Assembly (NCBI GenBank): GCA_041393535.1
Contig: JAWKJY010000012.1
Span: forward strand, 53,216 to 117,215
DNA from: JAWKJY01 sp041393535
GTDB lineage: Bacteria > Actinomycetota > Thermoleophilia > Gaiellales > Gaiellaceae
Length of the DNA stretch: 64,000 nt
Direction of reading: 5' to 3'
The notes under the pieces are model-generated. The model was not told the DNA's origin and made no database searches. It was given only the letters and a program-made list of their open reading frames with translations. A program made the position numbers and the translations under genes. Below are positions 17,793 to 27,624 of the stretch, in pieces; within the stretch, counting starts at the first letter, position 1; every line of letters starts with the position of its first letter.

Positions 17793-17846
17793 CCTCACGT
17801 TGAGGTTGAGGGTGCTCAGGCTATCGCGATTCCCGGGGACCCGCAA
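17793..17846 (-). promoter_or_regulatory. predicted sigH promoter with palindromic operator
   Basis: On the minus strand TTGCGG (17841-17846), a 17-bp spacer and TAGCCT (17818-17823) form a good housekeeping-type promoter upstream of sigH. The start region carries a palindrome CCTCA-CGT-TGAGG (17793-17805). A second palindrome, CTCAAC-TTCAC-GTTGAG (17666-17682), lies inside the gene's 5' end and shares TCACGTTGAG, which would suit autoregulation. Confidence 0.55.
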
Positions 17847-17911
17847 GTCCCCTACGTCCGGGAGGCCTGATACGCAGGATCGGGGAGGGGATCGGGGCGT
17901 TCGCGCAGACG

Positions 17912-18367
17912 TCAGCCGCCGCGGCGCAGCCGCTCGAGCCGCTCGCGGAGGTCGGCGGGCAGGCCGTCCTCGAGGCGTGTCCTCGCTGCCGGCCCGGCGT
18001 CGCGCCCCTCGCCGCCGCGGCCCTGGGGCGGACGCAGCTCGGCCGCGAAGGCGGCCGCCGGGCGGTGCTGCACGTCGAGCCCCGTGGCCGCGATCAGCGT
18101 CCGGTCGGAGGAGACGACGGCGACGACCTCCCGGCCCCGGTGCTCCGCGGCGAGCCGCTCGAGCAGCGTGTCCGCATGGGGCGCGTAGCGGACGTCGACC
18201 GGGCCGACCGTCCGGTGGCGCCCGTGGCCGTCGAGGACGAGGACGCCGCGCGCGCCCCGGAGGGCGAGCCAGCTGGCGACCAGGTCGACGAGCGCCTCGC
18301 GATCCTCGAGCCCCGCCGCGTGCGCGACGTTCGAGCCGTCGACCAGGTAGAGCGTCGGCTCGGCCAC
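17912..18367 (-). CDS. NYN domain (YacP-like) predicted ribonuclease
   Basis: A 151-residue protein of the YacP/PIN-like NYN fold: LYLVDGSNVAHAAG at the N-terminus (metal-binding Asp and Asn), RGVLVLDGHG, and VVAVVSSDRTLIAAT. Such proteins are predicted RNA-processing nucleases; Bacillus Rae1/YacP cleaves mRNA on the ribosome. The GTG start lies 7 bp after the rlmB stop. The C-terminal Arg/Gly-rich tail is short and poorly conserved. Confidence 0.88.
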   Translation of the reverse strand: MAEPTLYLVDGSNVAHAAGLEDREALVDLVASWLALRGARGVLVLDGHGRHRTVGPVDVRYAPHADTLLERLAAEHRGREVVAVVSSDRTLIAATGLDVQHRPAAAFAAELRPPQGRGGEGRDAGPAARTRLEDGLPADLRERLERLRRGG

Positions 18368-18374
18368 GCGCGGC

Positions 18375-19099
18375 TCAGCCCGGACGGCTCGCTCGCTGGC
18401 GGGCCGCCTCGAACAGGATCACGCCCGCGGCGACCGAGACGTTCAGCGACTCGACACGACCCGCGAGCGGGATCGAGATCGCCCCGTCGCAGGCGCGCAG
18501 CACGCCTGGTCGGATCCCCTTCCCCTCCGCGCCGAGGACGAGCGCGACGCCGCCGTCGAGCTCGGCGCGCCAGAGCGGCGTCGCGGCGTCCCCCGACGCG
18601 GCCCACACCCAGAGGTCGGCCCGCTTGATCTCGGAGAGATAGCGGGCGAGGTTGACGACGACGGCGACCGGCAGATGCTCGACCGCGCCCGCCGACGCCT
18701 TGCAGACCGCGGGGGTGACCCGGGCCGACGCGTGCTCGGGGACGACGACCCCGGTCGCGCCCGCGCCCTCGGCGCTGCGGACGACCGCACCGAGGTTGTG
18801 CGGGTCGGTGACGCCGTCGAGGCACACGAGTAGCGGGCGCTCGCCCGCGGCGAGCGCATAGGCGTCCGCGTAGCGGTAGGGCTCGCACAGCGCGACGACG
18901 CCCTGGTGGTCGCGGGTGCCCGCGACCTCGCCGAGCTCGCGATCGCCGCGCACCTGGACGCGGACGCCCGTCGCCTCGCGCAGCCACGCCTCGCCCTGGA
19001 GCGCGCGCTCCGTCGCGAGGATCTGGTGCACCTGGCGGCGCCCGGCCCGCAACACCTCGCGCAGGGGCTGGCGCCCGTAGACGACCTCGCGCGGCGGGC

Positions 19100-19103
<4 letters not shown>
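18375..19103 (-). CDS. rlmB: 23S rRNA (guanosine-2'-O-)-methyltransferase, TrmH family
   Basis: A 242-residue SpoU/TrmH-type methyltransferase. The N-terminal substrate-binding domain begins VVYGRQPLREVLRAG; the knot domain has DPHNLGAVVRSAEGAGATGVV, LVLGAEGKGIRP and SIPLAGRVESLNVSVAAG (motifs 1-3). It modifies a guanosine in 23S rRNA. The GTG start overlaps the cysS stop (GTGA), so it is coupled to cysS as in many bacteria. Confidence 0.93.
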
Positions 19104-20389
<1,286 letters not shown>

Positions 20390-20440
20390 GACGCAATCTT
20401 GACGGACGCGGCGGCGCCCGCGTCCCGGGAGCCTCGGGCG

Positions 20441-21517
20441 TCAGGCGCCGAGCGCGTCGGCGGCGCGGTGGAGCGCCTCCTCGCGGGGCAGCGCGAGCAC
20501 GACCGCCCAGAGCTCCGGCCCGCGCTCGGCGCCGGTGAGCGCCCGGCGCAGGGCGCGCAGATCGCCGCCGACGGCCTTCAGCTCGCGGACGACCGCGTGC
20601 GCGGAGTCGCGGTCGAGACGATCGGGCAGCGGGTCGCGCAGCTCGACGAAGCGACGCAGGGTCAGGGCGCCGCGCTCGTCGGGCGCGACGGGCGCCGGGC
20701 GGACGAGGATCCCCTCGGCCATCGCGCGCGCCTCGACGAGCGTTCGCGCGCCGCGCAGCGCGGGCGCCAGCTCGACCGGGGCGCCCGCCCGTCCCGCGAG
20801 CTCCTCGTCCGCGAGCGCGCCGATCGCCTCGATCGCCAGCCGCTCGAACCGCGCGCGGTCGAGCCGGACGTCGCCCTGCGGCAGGCCGAGCTCGTCCAGG
20901 TAGGCGCGGACCGCCTCGGCCGGGAGGCCCGCCTCCCGCAGGTCGGCGACGGACGCGTCGCCGTGCCGCTTCGAGAGCTTCCGCCCATCGGGCCCGAGGA
21001 TCAGGCCGTGGTGGAGGTACGCGGGCGGCTCCGCGCCGAGCGCGCGCGCGAGCGCCTCGTGCAGCGGCCGGTTCGGCAGGTGGTCGAGGCCGCGGATCAC
21101 GTGCGAGATCGCGAGCTCCACGTCGTCGACGACGGAGGCGAGCTGGTACGTCGCGCTGCCGTCCGGGCGCAGGAGCGTCGGATCGCGCTCGCCGCGGAAG
21201 CGGACCGCGCCGTCCTCGAGGTACGCCGCGTCGGCGGCGAGCAGGCGCCCGGCCGCGGCGCGGTAGCGCTCGCCGCGCTCCGACTGGCGGATCGGCCCCT
21301 CGTCCCAGCCCACGCCGAGCCAGGCGAGGTCGGCGAGGATCGACGCCTCCGCGGCCGGGTCGACGCGCGCGGCGTCCGTGTCGTCGATCCGCAGGACGAG
21401 CGTCCCGCCGTGCTCGTCCGCGAAGCGGCGGTTCGCGACCGCGGTCAGGGCGCCGCCGAGGTGCAGCGCGCCGGTCGGGCTCGGGGCGAAGCGGACGCGG
21501 ACGGGGCGCTCGCCCAC
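20441..21517 (-). CDS. gltX: glutamyl-tRNA synthetase, compact form
   Basis: A 358-residue class I synthetase with RFAPSPTGALHLGGALTAV (HIGH-type motif), DLAWLGVGWDEGPIRQSER and GRKLSKRHGDAS (KMSKS-type motif). Typical GltX is 460-490 residues; here the C-terminal anticodon-binding region after KLSKRHG is only about 150 residues. It is longer than the tRNA-independent GluQ type and retains the KLSKRHG loop, so it is probably the functional GluRS. Whether it also charges tRNA-Gln cannot be seen. Confidence 0.9.
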   Translation of the reverse strand: MGERPVRVRFAPSPTGALHLGGALTAVANRRFADEHGGTLVLRIDDTDAARVDPAAEASILADLAWLGVGWDEGPIRQSERGERYRAAAGRLLAADAAYLEDGAVRFRGERDPTLLRPDGSATYQLASVVDDVELAISHVIRGLDHLPNRPLHEALARALGAEPPAYLHHGLILGPDGRKLSKRHGDASVADLREAGLPAEAVRAYLDELGLPQGDVRLDRARFERLAIEAIGALADEELAGRAGAPVELAPALRGARTLVEARAMAEGILVRPAPVAPDERGALTLRRFVELRDPLPDRLDRDSAHAVVRELKAVGGDLRALRRALTGAERGPELWAVVLALPREEALHRAADALGA

Positions 21518-21523
21518 GCGACG

Positions 21524-21973
21524 CTAGGACGCGGCGTCCGCGGCGCGGCCGGCGGCCTCGAGCAGCACCGCGTGCATCTCGTTGCCGGCCGGCACCCAGA
21601 CGACCTCCCAGAGGTTCCCCTCCGGGTCGGCGACGTACGCGTCGCGGCCGCCGAACGGCGTGTCGACCGGCTCGCGGGCGACGCGCCCGCCCGCGGCCCG
21701 CACGGAGGCGACCGTCTCGTCGACCTCGGCCGGCGTCTCGACGTTCAGCGCGATCACGACCCCCGGCAGCCCGTCCTGCGCGGCGGGCGGCAGGCCCGTG
21801 TCGCGCGAGAGCGCCTCGCGGTCGTACAGCGTCAGCACGGCGCCGTGCGTCCGCAGGGCGACGAACTCCGGCAGGTCGACCGCCACCTCCCACCCGAGCC
21901 GGGCGTAGAAGTCGCGCAGCGTCGCGACGTCGCGCGCGCCGATCGTGACGGCGGTGATCCTGGCCGGGACCAT
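21524..21973 (-). CDS. VOC family (glyoxalase-like) protein
   Basis: A 149-residue protein with a glyoxalase/bleomycin-resistance fold: ITAVTIGARDVATLRDFYARLGWEV at the start and FGGRDAYVADPEGNLWEVVW at the end. A TAGGCT box sits six bases before the ATG, so the mRNA is probably leaderless. Next to gltX on the same strand, 6 bp apart, which suggests cotranscription, but no functional link is known. Confidence 0.85.
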   Translation of the reverse strand: MVPARITAVTIGARDVATLRDFYARLGWEVAVDLPEFVALRTHGAVLTLYDREALSRDTGLPPAAQDGLPGVVIALNVETPAEVDETVASVRAAGGRVAREPVDTPFGGRDAYVADPEGNLWEVVWVPAGNEMHAVLLEAAGRAADAAS

Positions 21974-22011
21974 GCCACGAGCCTAGCCGGGACGCGGCTC
22001 CCGCGGCGCGC

Positions 22012-23625
22012 TCAGGGAGCGACCTCGATCCCGACGCGCGCGTCGCCGCCCGCGGCCGGCGCGAGGTCGCGCCCCGGCCCGCCCTTCAGCACGTCCTTGC
22101 CCGGCCCGCCGCGGAGCGAGTCGCCGCCCGGGCCGCCGAGGAGCCTGTCCCTGCCGGGCCCGCCGGAGAGGTTGTCCCGGCCGGCGCCGCCGTCGAGGCG
22201 GTCGTCGCCCACGCCGCCGTCGAGCAGGTCGTTCCCGGCCGCGCCGACGAGCCGGTCGTTGCCGGCCTTGCCGTAGAGGAAGTCGTTGCCGGCGCCGCCG
22301 AGGAGCACGTCGTCGCCGCCGAGCCCGCGGAGGGTGTCGTTGCCGCCGAGGCCGCAGATGACGTCGTTGCCCGCGGTGCCCTCGAGCACGTCCGCGCTCG
22401 CCGTGCCGACGATGATCCGACCGCCGGCCGACGGCCGCGCACCGCCGGGGCAGGCCAGCTCCGGACCGGGCGGCGAGGGCGGCGCCGGCTCGCCGGGCGC
22501 CACCGGCGGCTGGACGGCGCCGTCGTCGTCGACGATCGTGATCGTCACCGACGTGGGCGCGATCGTCTTGCTCGACGCGCCGAGGGAGACCGTCAGCGTC
22601 TCGTCGGGCTCGTCGGCCGTGTCGTTCGTGATCGGCACGGCGAACGTCGCCGTCGTCGCGCCGGCGGGGAACGTGACGCCGCCCGAGACGCCGCCGAAGT
22701 CCTCGCCCAGCGTGGCGGTGCCGCCTGCGGTGAAGGCCTGCACCGTCAGCTCGCCGTCGGCGCCCAGGACGCGCTCGAGCGTCACGACGACCTGGCCCGC
22801 GCCCTCGGCCACCGAGAGCGGCGCAGACGGCGTGCGCACCTGCCCCGGCAGCGCGACCGTCATCGCGTTGATCGCGGCGCCGGTGCCGATCTCGCCCTTG
22901 AGGATCGCGGGGTTGCCCGACGGGTCGAGCTGGTAGAGCCCCGTCGACGTGCCGACCCGCAGCACCGCGTACGGGACGCCGCCCGTCGCGTCGACGTCGG
23001 CCTGCGAGGTCACGTCGACGCCGAGGGCGCCCACGACCTGCACCGCGCCGCCGCTCGCCGCCGGCGAGCCGTCGAGCCCGCCGATCCGGACCAGGCTGTT
23101 GCTCGTGCTGTCGATCCCGTAGGCCGTGGTGCTCGCCGCGCCCACGTACGGGTTCGTGTAGCCGAGCGCGACGACGTTGCCCGCGGGCGCGAGCGTCGTC
23201 TCGACCGTCGCCTCGCCGGTCGCGGGGTCGAGCGTCACGTTCTGCTCGTCGCTGCCGACGACGCGGATCCGGTCGGCGATCGGGTCGACGTCGAAGCCGA
23301 CGTCGGTCGCGGTGATCGGGACGTCGATCGCCCCGTCCCCGACGGCCGTCGCGACACGCGTCGCCAGGTCGATCCGGTAGAGCGTGCTGCCCGAGCCGAG
23401 CGCGTAGAGCTCGCCCGTCGACGGGCGGAAGTCGATGCCGCGGATCAGCCCCGCCCCGGCGCCCGTGATCGTCCCGAGCGACTCGACCGTGCCGGGCGAC
23501 GTGACCTGGAAGCGGACGAGCTCGTTGCCGGCGCGGACGGCGTAGATCGTCGTCGCGCTGGCGGCCGGCGCGGCGACGCCGAGGGCGACGAGGCCGGCGA
23601 GGATGAGACGGAGGCGGCTGGTCAT
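22012..23625 (-). CDS. secreted DUF4394 / Calx-beta / RTX repeat protein
   Basis: A 537-residue exported protein. Residues 1-24 are a signal peptide. About 25-255 is a DUF4394-type beta-propeller-like domain (TTIYAVRAGNELVRF, DVDPIADRIRVV, VALGYTNPYVG). About 265-370 is a Calx-beta domain (SVAEGAGQVVVTLER, GEDFGGVSGGVTFPAG, DEPDETLTVSL, VTITIVDDD). After a Pro-rich linker, residues 405-525 are hemolysin-type GGxGxDxLxGG repeats (about 12 nonapeptides) that fold on binding calcium outside the cell. Probably a surface or matrix protein. Confidence 0.9.
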   Translation of the reverse strand: MTSRLRLILAGLVALGVAAPAASATTIYAVRAGNELVRFQVTSPGTVESLGTITGAGAGLIRGIDFRPSTGELYALGSGSTLYRIDLATRVATAVGDGAIDVPITATDVGFDVDPIADRIRVVGSDEQNVTLDPATGEATVETTLAPAGNVVALGYTNPYVGAASTTAYGIDSTSNSLVRIGGLDGSPAASGGAVQVVGALGVDVTSQADVDATGGVPYAVLRVGTSTGLYQLDPSGNPAILKGEIGTGAAINAMTVALPGQVRTPSAPLSVAEGAGQVVVTLERVLGADGELTVQAFTAGGTATLGEDFGGVSGGVTFPAGATTATFAVPITNDTADEPDETLTVSLGASSKTIAPTSVTITIVDDDGAVQPPVAPGEPAPPSPPGPELACPGGARPSAGGRIIVGTASADVLEGTAGNDVICGLGGNDTLRGLGGDDVLLGGAGNDFLYGKAGNDRLVGAAGNDLLDGGVGDDRLDGGAGRDNLSGGPGRDRLLGGPGGDSLRGGPGKDVLKGGPGRDLAPAAGGDARVGIEVAP

Positions 23626-23730
23626 CGGCCGATCATGGCACGCGCGCCGGCGGCTGTCCCTCCCCGGAAGGCGGCCGCCGCCCTCCTCCCGATCGGGCGC
23701 GCCCGGCGCGGCCGCAATAGGCTTCGCCGC

Positions 23731-25146
23731 ATGAGCGAACACTTCGACGTCGTCGTCGTCGGCGCCGGCGCGGGGGGCGGCGTCGCCGCATCGCGCCTCT
23801 CCGACGACCCCGCCCGCCGCGTGCTCCTGCTCGAGGCCGGGCCGGACTTCCCGGAGGAGGCGGAGTTCCCACCCGGCTTCGTCTCGGGCGGCCACCAGTT
23901 CATGTACCAGTACGCCGCCGAGCACGACTGGGGCTACTGGAGCGAGCCGCTCTACGGCGAGCGCCCGATCCGCCTGCCGCGCGGCCGGCTCGTCGGCGGC
24001 TCGACGATGACGAACGCGCAGATGTGGGTCCGCGCCGCGCCGTACGACTTCGATCGCTGGCAGGCGAACGGCGCGCCCTCGTGGAGCTACGACTTCGCGG
24101 ACGAGCACTACCGGGCCGTCGAGCGCGAGGTGTACTCGCGCACGTACCCGCGGGACACCTGGCAGCCGGCGCAGCTCGCCTACTTCGACGCGCTGCGCGA
24201 GCTGGGCTTCCGCGAGTGCGAGGACATGAACGCGCCCGACGCGTGGAGGGGGACGATCGGCGCGACGCCGATCAACCGCCGCAACGAGATGCGCCAGGGG
24301 ACGCTCGTCACCTACGTCCGCAAGGCGCGGCCGCGGGCGAACTTCGAGGTGCGCGGCGGGCACACGGTCGACCGCGTCCTGCTCGACGGGACGCGCGCGA
24401 CCGGCGTCCGCGCGATCGGGCCCGACGGGCGCGCGCACGACATCGCGGCCGACGTCGTCGTCCTCGCCGGCGGCGCGTACGGCTCGCCCGCGATCCTGAT
24501 GCGCTCGGGGATCGGCCCGGCCGACCACCTGCGCTCGCTCGGGATCGACGTCGCGAACGAGCTCCCCGTCGGCGACCGCCTGCTCGACCACGCGGCGTTC
24601 TACTGGTTCCTCCGCGCGCCCGAGCTGGCGCGGATGAAGGGCCCGTCCGTCGCGATGTTCGCGCGCTGCCCCGACAACGACTGGTTCTCGCTCGCGACGA
24701 CCGTCGACGAGGTCGAGGGGACGATCGGGCTCGTCTTCGCCACCTGCGGCGACAACGAGTCGGGGGCGCCGTTCCGCCTGCGCTCGACCGACCCGCTCGC
24801 CCCGCCGATCATCCCGCACCGCTACGACGTCGAGCCGCTGCGCTCGGCCGAGCGACTCGTCGAGCAGGTGCTCGCGCTGCCGCTCTTCCGCGACGCCGAG
24901 AACCTCGACGCGGGCCGCTCGCTCGAGGAGCTCGCCCGCGAGCGGATCGGCACCTGCTACCACGTCTGCGGCACGACCGCGATCGGCCAGGTCGTCGACG
25001 AGCAGCTCCGCGTGCTCGGCTGCGAGAACCTCCTCGTCGCCGACGCGAGCGTCTTCCCGACGGAGATCTCGAACAACACGAACATGACGTCGTTCATGGT
25101 CGGCGAGGTCGCCGCGCGCGTCCTGGGCGCGCCCGCGCCGGCCTGA
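23731..25146 (+). CDS. GMC family FAD-dependent oxidoreductase
   Basis: A 471-residue glucose-methanol-choline oxidoreductase. VVVVGAGAGGGVAASRLSDD binds FAD ADP; GRLVGGSTMTNAQMWVR is the GMC signature 1 region; AGGAYGSPAILMRSGIGP is signature 2; the C-terminal end has TCYHVCGTTAIGQVVDEQLRV with the catalytic His, and the usual His/Asn in NNTNMTSFMVGE. Oxidises an alcohol group; the substrate is not predictable. A TAGGCT box lies seven bases before the ATG, so it is likely leaderless. Confidence 0.92.
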   Translation: MSEHFDVVVVGAGAGGGVAASRLSDDPARRVLLLEAGPDFPEEAEFPPGFVSGGHQFMYQYAAEHDWGYWSEPLYGERPIRLPRGRLVGGSTMTNAQMWVRAAPYDFDRWQANGAPSWSYDFADEHYRAVEREVYSRTYPRDTWQPAQLAYFDALRELGFRECEDMNAPDAWRGTIGATPINRRNEMRQGTLVTYVRKARPRANFEVRGGHTVDRVLLDGTRATGVRAIGPDGRAHDIAADVVVLAGGAYGSPAILMRSGIGPADHLRSLGIDVANELPVGDRLLDHAAFYWFLRAPELARMKGPSVAMFARCPDNDWFSLATTVDEVEGTIGLVFATCGDNESGAPFRLRSTDPLAPPIIPHRYDVEPLRSAERLVEQVLALPLFRDAENLDAGRSLEELARERIGTCYHVCGTTAIGQVVDEQLRVLGCENLLVADASVFPTEISNNTNMTSFMVGEVAARVLGAPAPA

Positions 25147-25184
25147 CCCGGACGGGCGCCCGCCGCGCCACGTAGCGTTCGGGC

Positions 25185-25496
25185 ATGGCGCTCCGGAGGC
25201 TCTGGCTCGGCTGGCAGGCGATCCAGCTCGCGCGCACGGCGACCGCGGCGCTGCCCGCGCACGCGCGGGCGCCCGTGCGCGCGGGCGTGCAGGTGGTCGC
25301 GCTCGGGGTCGCGGCGGCGGCCTGCGCCGGGCTCGCGTGGCTGGCGCTGCTCGCGACGATCGTCCTCGCGATCGTCGGCGACGGCTGGTGGATCTCGCTC
25401 GCGGTCGCCGGCGGGCTCGTGGCGGCCGCCCTCGCCTGCGGCGTGCTCGCGCGCGCTCGCTGGCGCACGGCCCGCACGGTGCTCGACCGGCCCTAG
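25185..25496 (+). CDS. small membrane protein, unknown function
   Basis: A 103-residue protein with two hydrophobic helices (about residues 36-64 and 68-90) and basic ends. Codon bias fits a real gene, and TAGCGT six bases before the ATG fits the leaderless pattern of its neighbours. No family recognised. It converges on the PadR gene. Confidence 0.6.
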   Translation: MALRRLWLGWQAIQLARTATAALPAHARAPVRAGVQVVALGVAAAACAGLAWLALLATIVLAIVGDGWWISLAVAGGLVAAALACGVLARARWRTARTVLDRP

Positions 25497-25536
25497 TCCG
25501 GGCCCGTCGCGCCAGCGCCGGGAGACCGGGACCGGC

Positions 25537-26076
25537 TCATCGGTCGGCCGAGAGCTCCCGCTCGACCTCGTCGATCCAGCCCGCGTACGCATCGAGGAGG
25601 CGGCGCGAGAGGCGATGGTTGAGCCGGAGGTACCGCTCGCGGTGCGGGAGGGTCGAGGCGGCCTCCTCCGCGACGTCGAGCATCGCCGCGATGTCCGCGA
25701 TCTCGGTCCGCATCGCCGCGATGCTCGCGCGCACGGGCGCCTCACCGACGAGGTCGGCGACGATCAGGCGCACCGCCCCTTCCTGCTGCATGCGCGGGAA
25801 GCTCGACGGGCGCCAGGCCCAGTCGCGCAGCGCGTCGAGCCCGCGCGGCGTCAGGGTGTAGTGCGTCCGCTCCCGCGTCCGCCCGGTCTGCTTGGTCGCC
25901 TCGAGGTAGCCGAGACGGGCCAGCCGCTTCGGCTCGGTGTAGTACTGGCTCTCCCCCGCGACCCAGTACGTGCGCCCTCGCTGGGCCATCCGCTTGATGT
26001 CGTGCGGGCCGGCCCCGTCGCGCCCGATCAGCGCCATCACCACGTACGAGAACGGCGTGAGCTCATCCCTTGACAA
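25537..26076 (-). CDS. PadR family transcriptional regulator
   Basis: About 179 residues. The N-terminal winged helix (ELTPFSYVVMALIGRDGAGPHDIKRMAQ...YYTEPKRLARLGYLEATKQ...YTLTPRGLDALRDW) is PadR-like, and the C-terminal half is the Vir-type helical dimerisation region. The start is uncertain: an ATG at 26109 would place the operator palindrome inside the gene and add unconserved residues, so a TTG at 26076 is preferred. Divergent from the cupin gene, with AT-rich operator sequence between them, so it probably represses itself and the cupin gene. Confidence 0.82.
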   Translation of the reverse strand: MSRDELTPFSYVVMALIGRDGAGPHDIKRMAQRGRTYWVAGESQYYTEPKRLARLGYLEATKQTGRTRERTHYTLTPRGLDALRDWAWRPSSFPRMQQEGAVRLIVADLVGEAPVRASIAAMRTEIADIAAMLDVAEEAASTLPHRERYLRLNHRLSRRLLDAYAGWIDEVERELSADR

Positions 26077-26123
26077 AGCTGTGCTCCATAGTCTAAAACT
26101 CCGATCCATAGCTTATAGCTATG
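26070..26123 (+). promoter_or_regulatory. promoter and PadR-type operator for the cupin gene
   Basis: A perfect TTGACA (26070-26075) is followed 18 bp later by TAAAAC (26094-26099). A 7-3-7 palindrome CATAGCT-TAT-AGCTATG occupies 26107-26123, at the expected transcription start. CCATAG occurs three times here (26086, 26106, 26126). This is the most AT-rich patch in the window and lies between PadR and its divergent neighbour, as expected for a PadR operator. Confidence 0.65.
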
Positions 26124-26152
26124 TTCCATAGTATCAACGGAAGGAGCGCTCG

Positions 26153-26668
26153 ATGACCCCCGCGACCGCCACCCGCGCCACCATCCCCGCCGTCGAGCGG
26201 GGCGAGGCCGAGGGCCGCTGGTTCCTCGCCAACCTCGCGGCCGTCCACGTCTCGAGCGACGAGACCGACGACGCGCTCTGCATCGTCGAGCTGGTCGGCT
26301 CCCCCGGGGAGATGCCGCCGCTGCACGTCCACCACGTCGACGACGAGATCTTCACGGTGCTCCAGGGCGAGCTCGAGCTGCACGTCGCCGGCTGCGAGCC
26401 GATCCTGGCGCGCCCCGGCGCCTGCGTGCGTGCGCCGCGCGGGATCCCCCACGCCTACCGCGTCGTCTCGGAGGAGCCGGCCCGCTGGACGGTGACGTGC
26501 ACGCCGGGCGGCTTCGACCGCTTCGTGCTCGCCGCCTCCGAGCCCGCGGCCCGGCCGACGCTCCCGCCCCCGGGCGAGCCCGACCTGGGCCGCCTGATGG
26601 CCGCGGCGCAGGCCGCCGGGATCGAGATCATCGCGCCGCCGGGCACGCTCCCGGGCGACATCGCCTAG
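26153..26668 (+). CDS. cupin domain protein
   Basis: A 171-residue single-domain cupin. Motif 1 is PPLHVHHVDDEIFTVLQGELELHVAG (His-X-His and Glu metal ligands) and motif 2 is APRGIPHAYRVV (His ligand). GGAAGGAGCG precedes the ATG. Such proteins act as quercetinase-like dioxygenases or ligand binders. Divergently paired with PadR, so it may act on, or respond to, a phenolic compound; this is inferred from context only. Confidence 0.88.
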   Translation: MTPATATRATIPAVERGEAEGRWFLANLAAVHVSSDETDDALCIVELVGSPGEMPPLHVHHVDDEIFTVLQGELELHVAGCEPILARPGACVRAPRGIPHAYRVVSEEPARWTVTCTPGGFDRFVLAASEPAARPTLPPPGEPDLGRLMAAAQAAGIEIIAPPGTLPGDIA

Positions 26669-26752
26669 CGCCGTGCAGGTCGGGGCGCCGGCCGCGTCGG
26701 CGCCCCGACCGCCGGGCGGAGGACTCGCCGCCCAGGGCGCGAACCCCGGCCC

Positions 26753-26962
26753 ATGGAAGCCGTCGAGATCAGGGACCTCAGGATCGGGGACGCGGTGGTC
26801 GAGGACGACGAGGAGCTCGTCGTCGCGACGCTGCAGCTCGGCGAGCGCGTCGCGCTCGTCCGCTACGTCAGCCGGGGCGCGTTCGTCCTGCGCGAGCAGC
26901 GGCCGAACGACCTGGTCCTGCGCCTCCCCCGCGAGGCCCTCGCCCTCCGCGCCGCGGGCTGA
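26753..26962 (+). CDS. small hypothetical protein
   Basis: A 69-residue acidic protein (EAVEIRDLRIGDAVVEDDEELVVATLQLGERVALVRYV...). Third-position G/C bias is strong in this frame and weaker in the overlapping ones, supporting a real gene. No clear ribosome site or family. The beta-strand-rich pattern resembles a small barrel, but nothing more can be said. Confidence 0.5.
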   Translation: MEAVEIRDLRIGDAVVEDDEELVVATLQLGERVALVRYVSRGAFVLREQRPNDLVLRLPREALALRAAG

Positions 26963-26996
26963 GCGCACCGCGCGGCTCGCCGCTACCGTCCGTCGC

Positions 26997-27614
26997 GTGC
27001 CGCTGCAGAGCCGCGTCCGCCCCGACGGCGAGCTCGTCGCCGACCCGACGCGCGGGCTGCTGCTCGGCAACCGCGGCGGTCGCCTGCACGACCCGGCCAC
27101 CCGGACGCTCGGCCGGCGCCGCTGGACGTCGGCCCGCTGGATCTCCTGCGAGCTCGCCTTCGGCGGGCGCCGCCGCGAGGTCTGGGGCGAGGGGTACACG
27201 GAGCTGTTCTTCCTCGACGAGCCGACCGCGCTCGCCGCCGGGCACCGCCCCTGCTACGAGTGCCGGCGCGCCGACGCGCTCGCGTTCGCGGCCGCGGTCG
27301 CCCGTGCGGAGGGGCTCGAGCGCGCGCCGACGGCCGGCGAGCTCGACCGCCGCCTGCACCGCGAGCGCCTGGACGGGCGCGTGCGCCGGCTGCACCGGCT
27401 CGACGCGGCCGACCTCCCCGACGGCGCCGTCGTCGCCTCGGGCGACGCCTTCCTCGCGCTCCGGGACGACCGGGCGCTCGCCTGGACGCCGGCCGCCTGG
27501 CTCCCCGCCGGGGCGCGGCCCGACGGAGAGCTCGACGTCCTCACGCCCCCGACCGCGCTCGCCGCGCTCGCCGCCGGCTTCGCGCCACGCTGGCACCCGA
27601 GCGCGGAGGCGTAG
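26997..27614 (+). CDS. conserved hypothetical protein with HRPCYECRR motif
   Basis: A 205-residue protein of a conserved unnamed family: LLLGNRGGRLHDPATRTLGRRRWTSARWISC, then GYTELFFLDEPTALAAGHRPCYECRRADALAF. The His/Cys cluster (HRPCYECRR plus an earlier Cys) could bind a metal. The GTG start has TACCGT seven bases upstream (leaderless pattern). No reaction is known to me for this family. Confidence 0.75.
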   Translation: MPLQSRVRPDGELVADPTRGLLLGNRGGRLHDPATRTLGRRRWTSARWISCELAFGGRRREVWGEGYTELFFLDEPTALAAGHRPCYECRRADALAFAAAVARAEGLERAPTAGELDRRLHRERLDGRVRRLHRLDAADLPDGAVVASGDAFLALRDDRALAWTPAAWLPAGARPDGELDVLTPPTALAALAAGFAPRWHPSAEA

Positions 27615-27624
27615 GATGCGGCGC

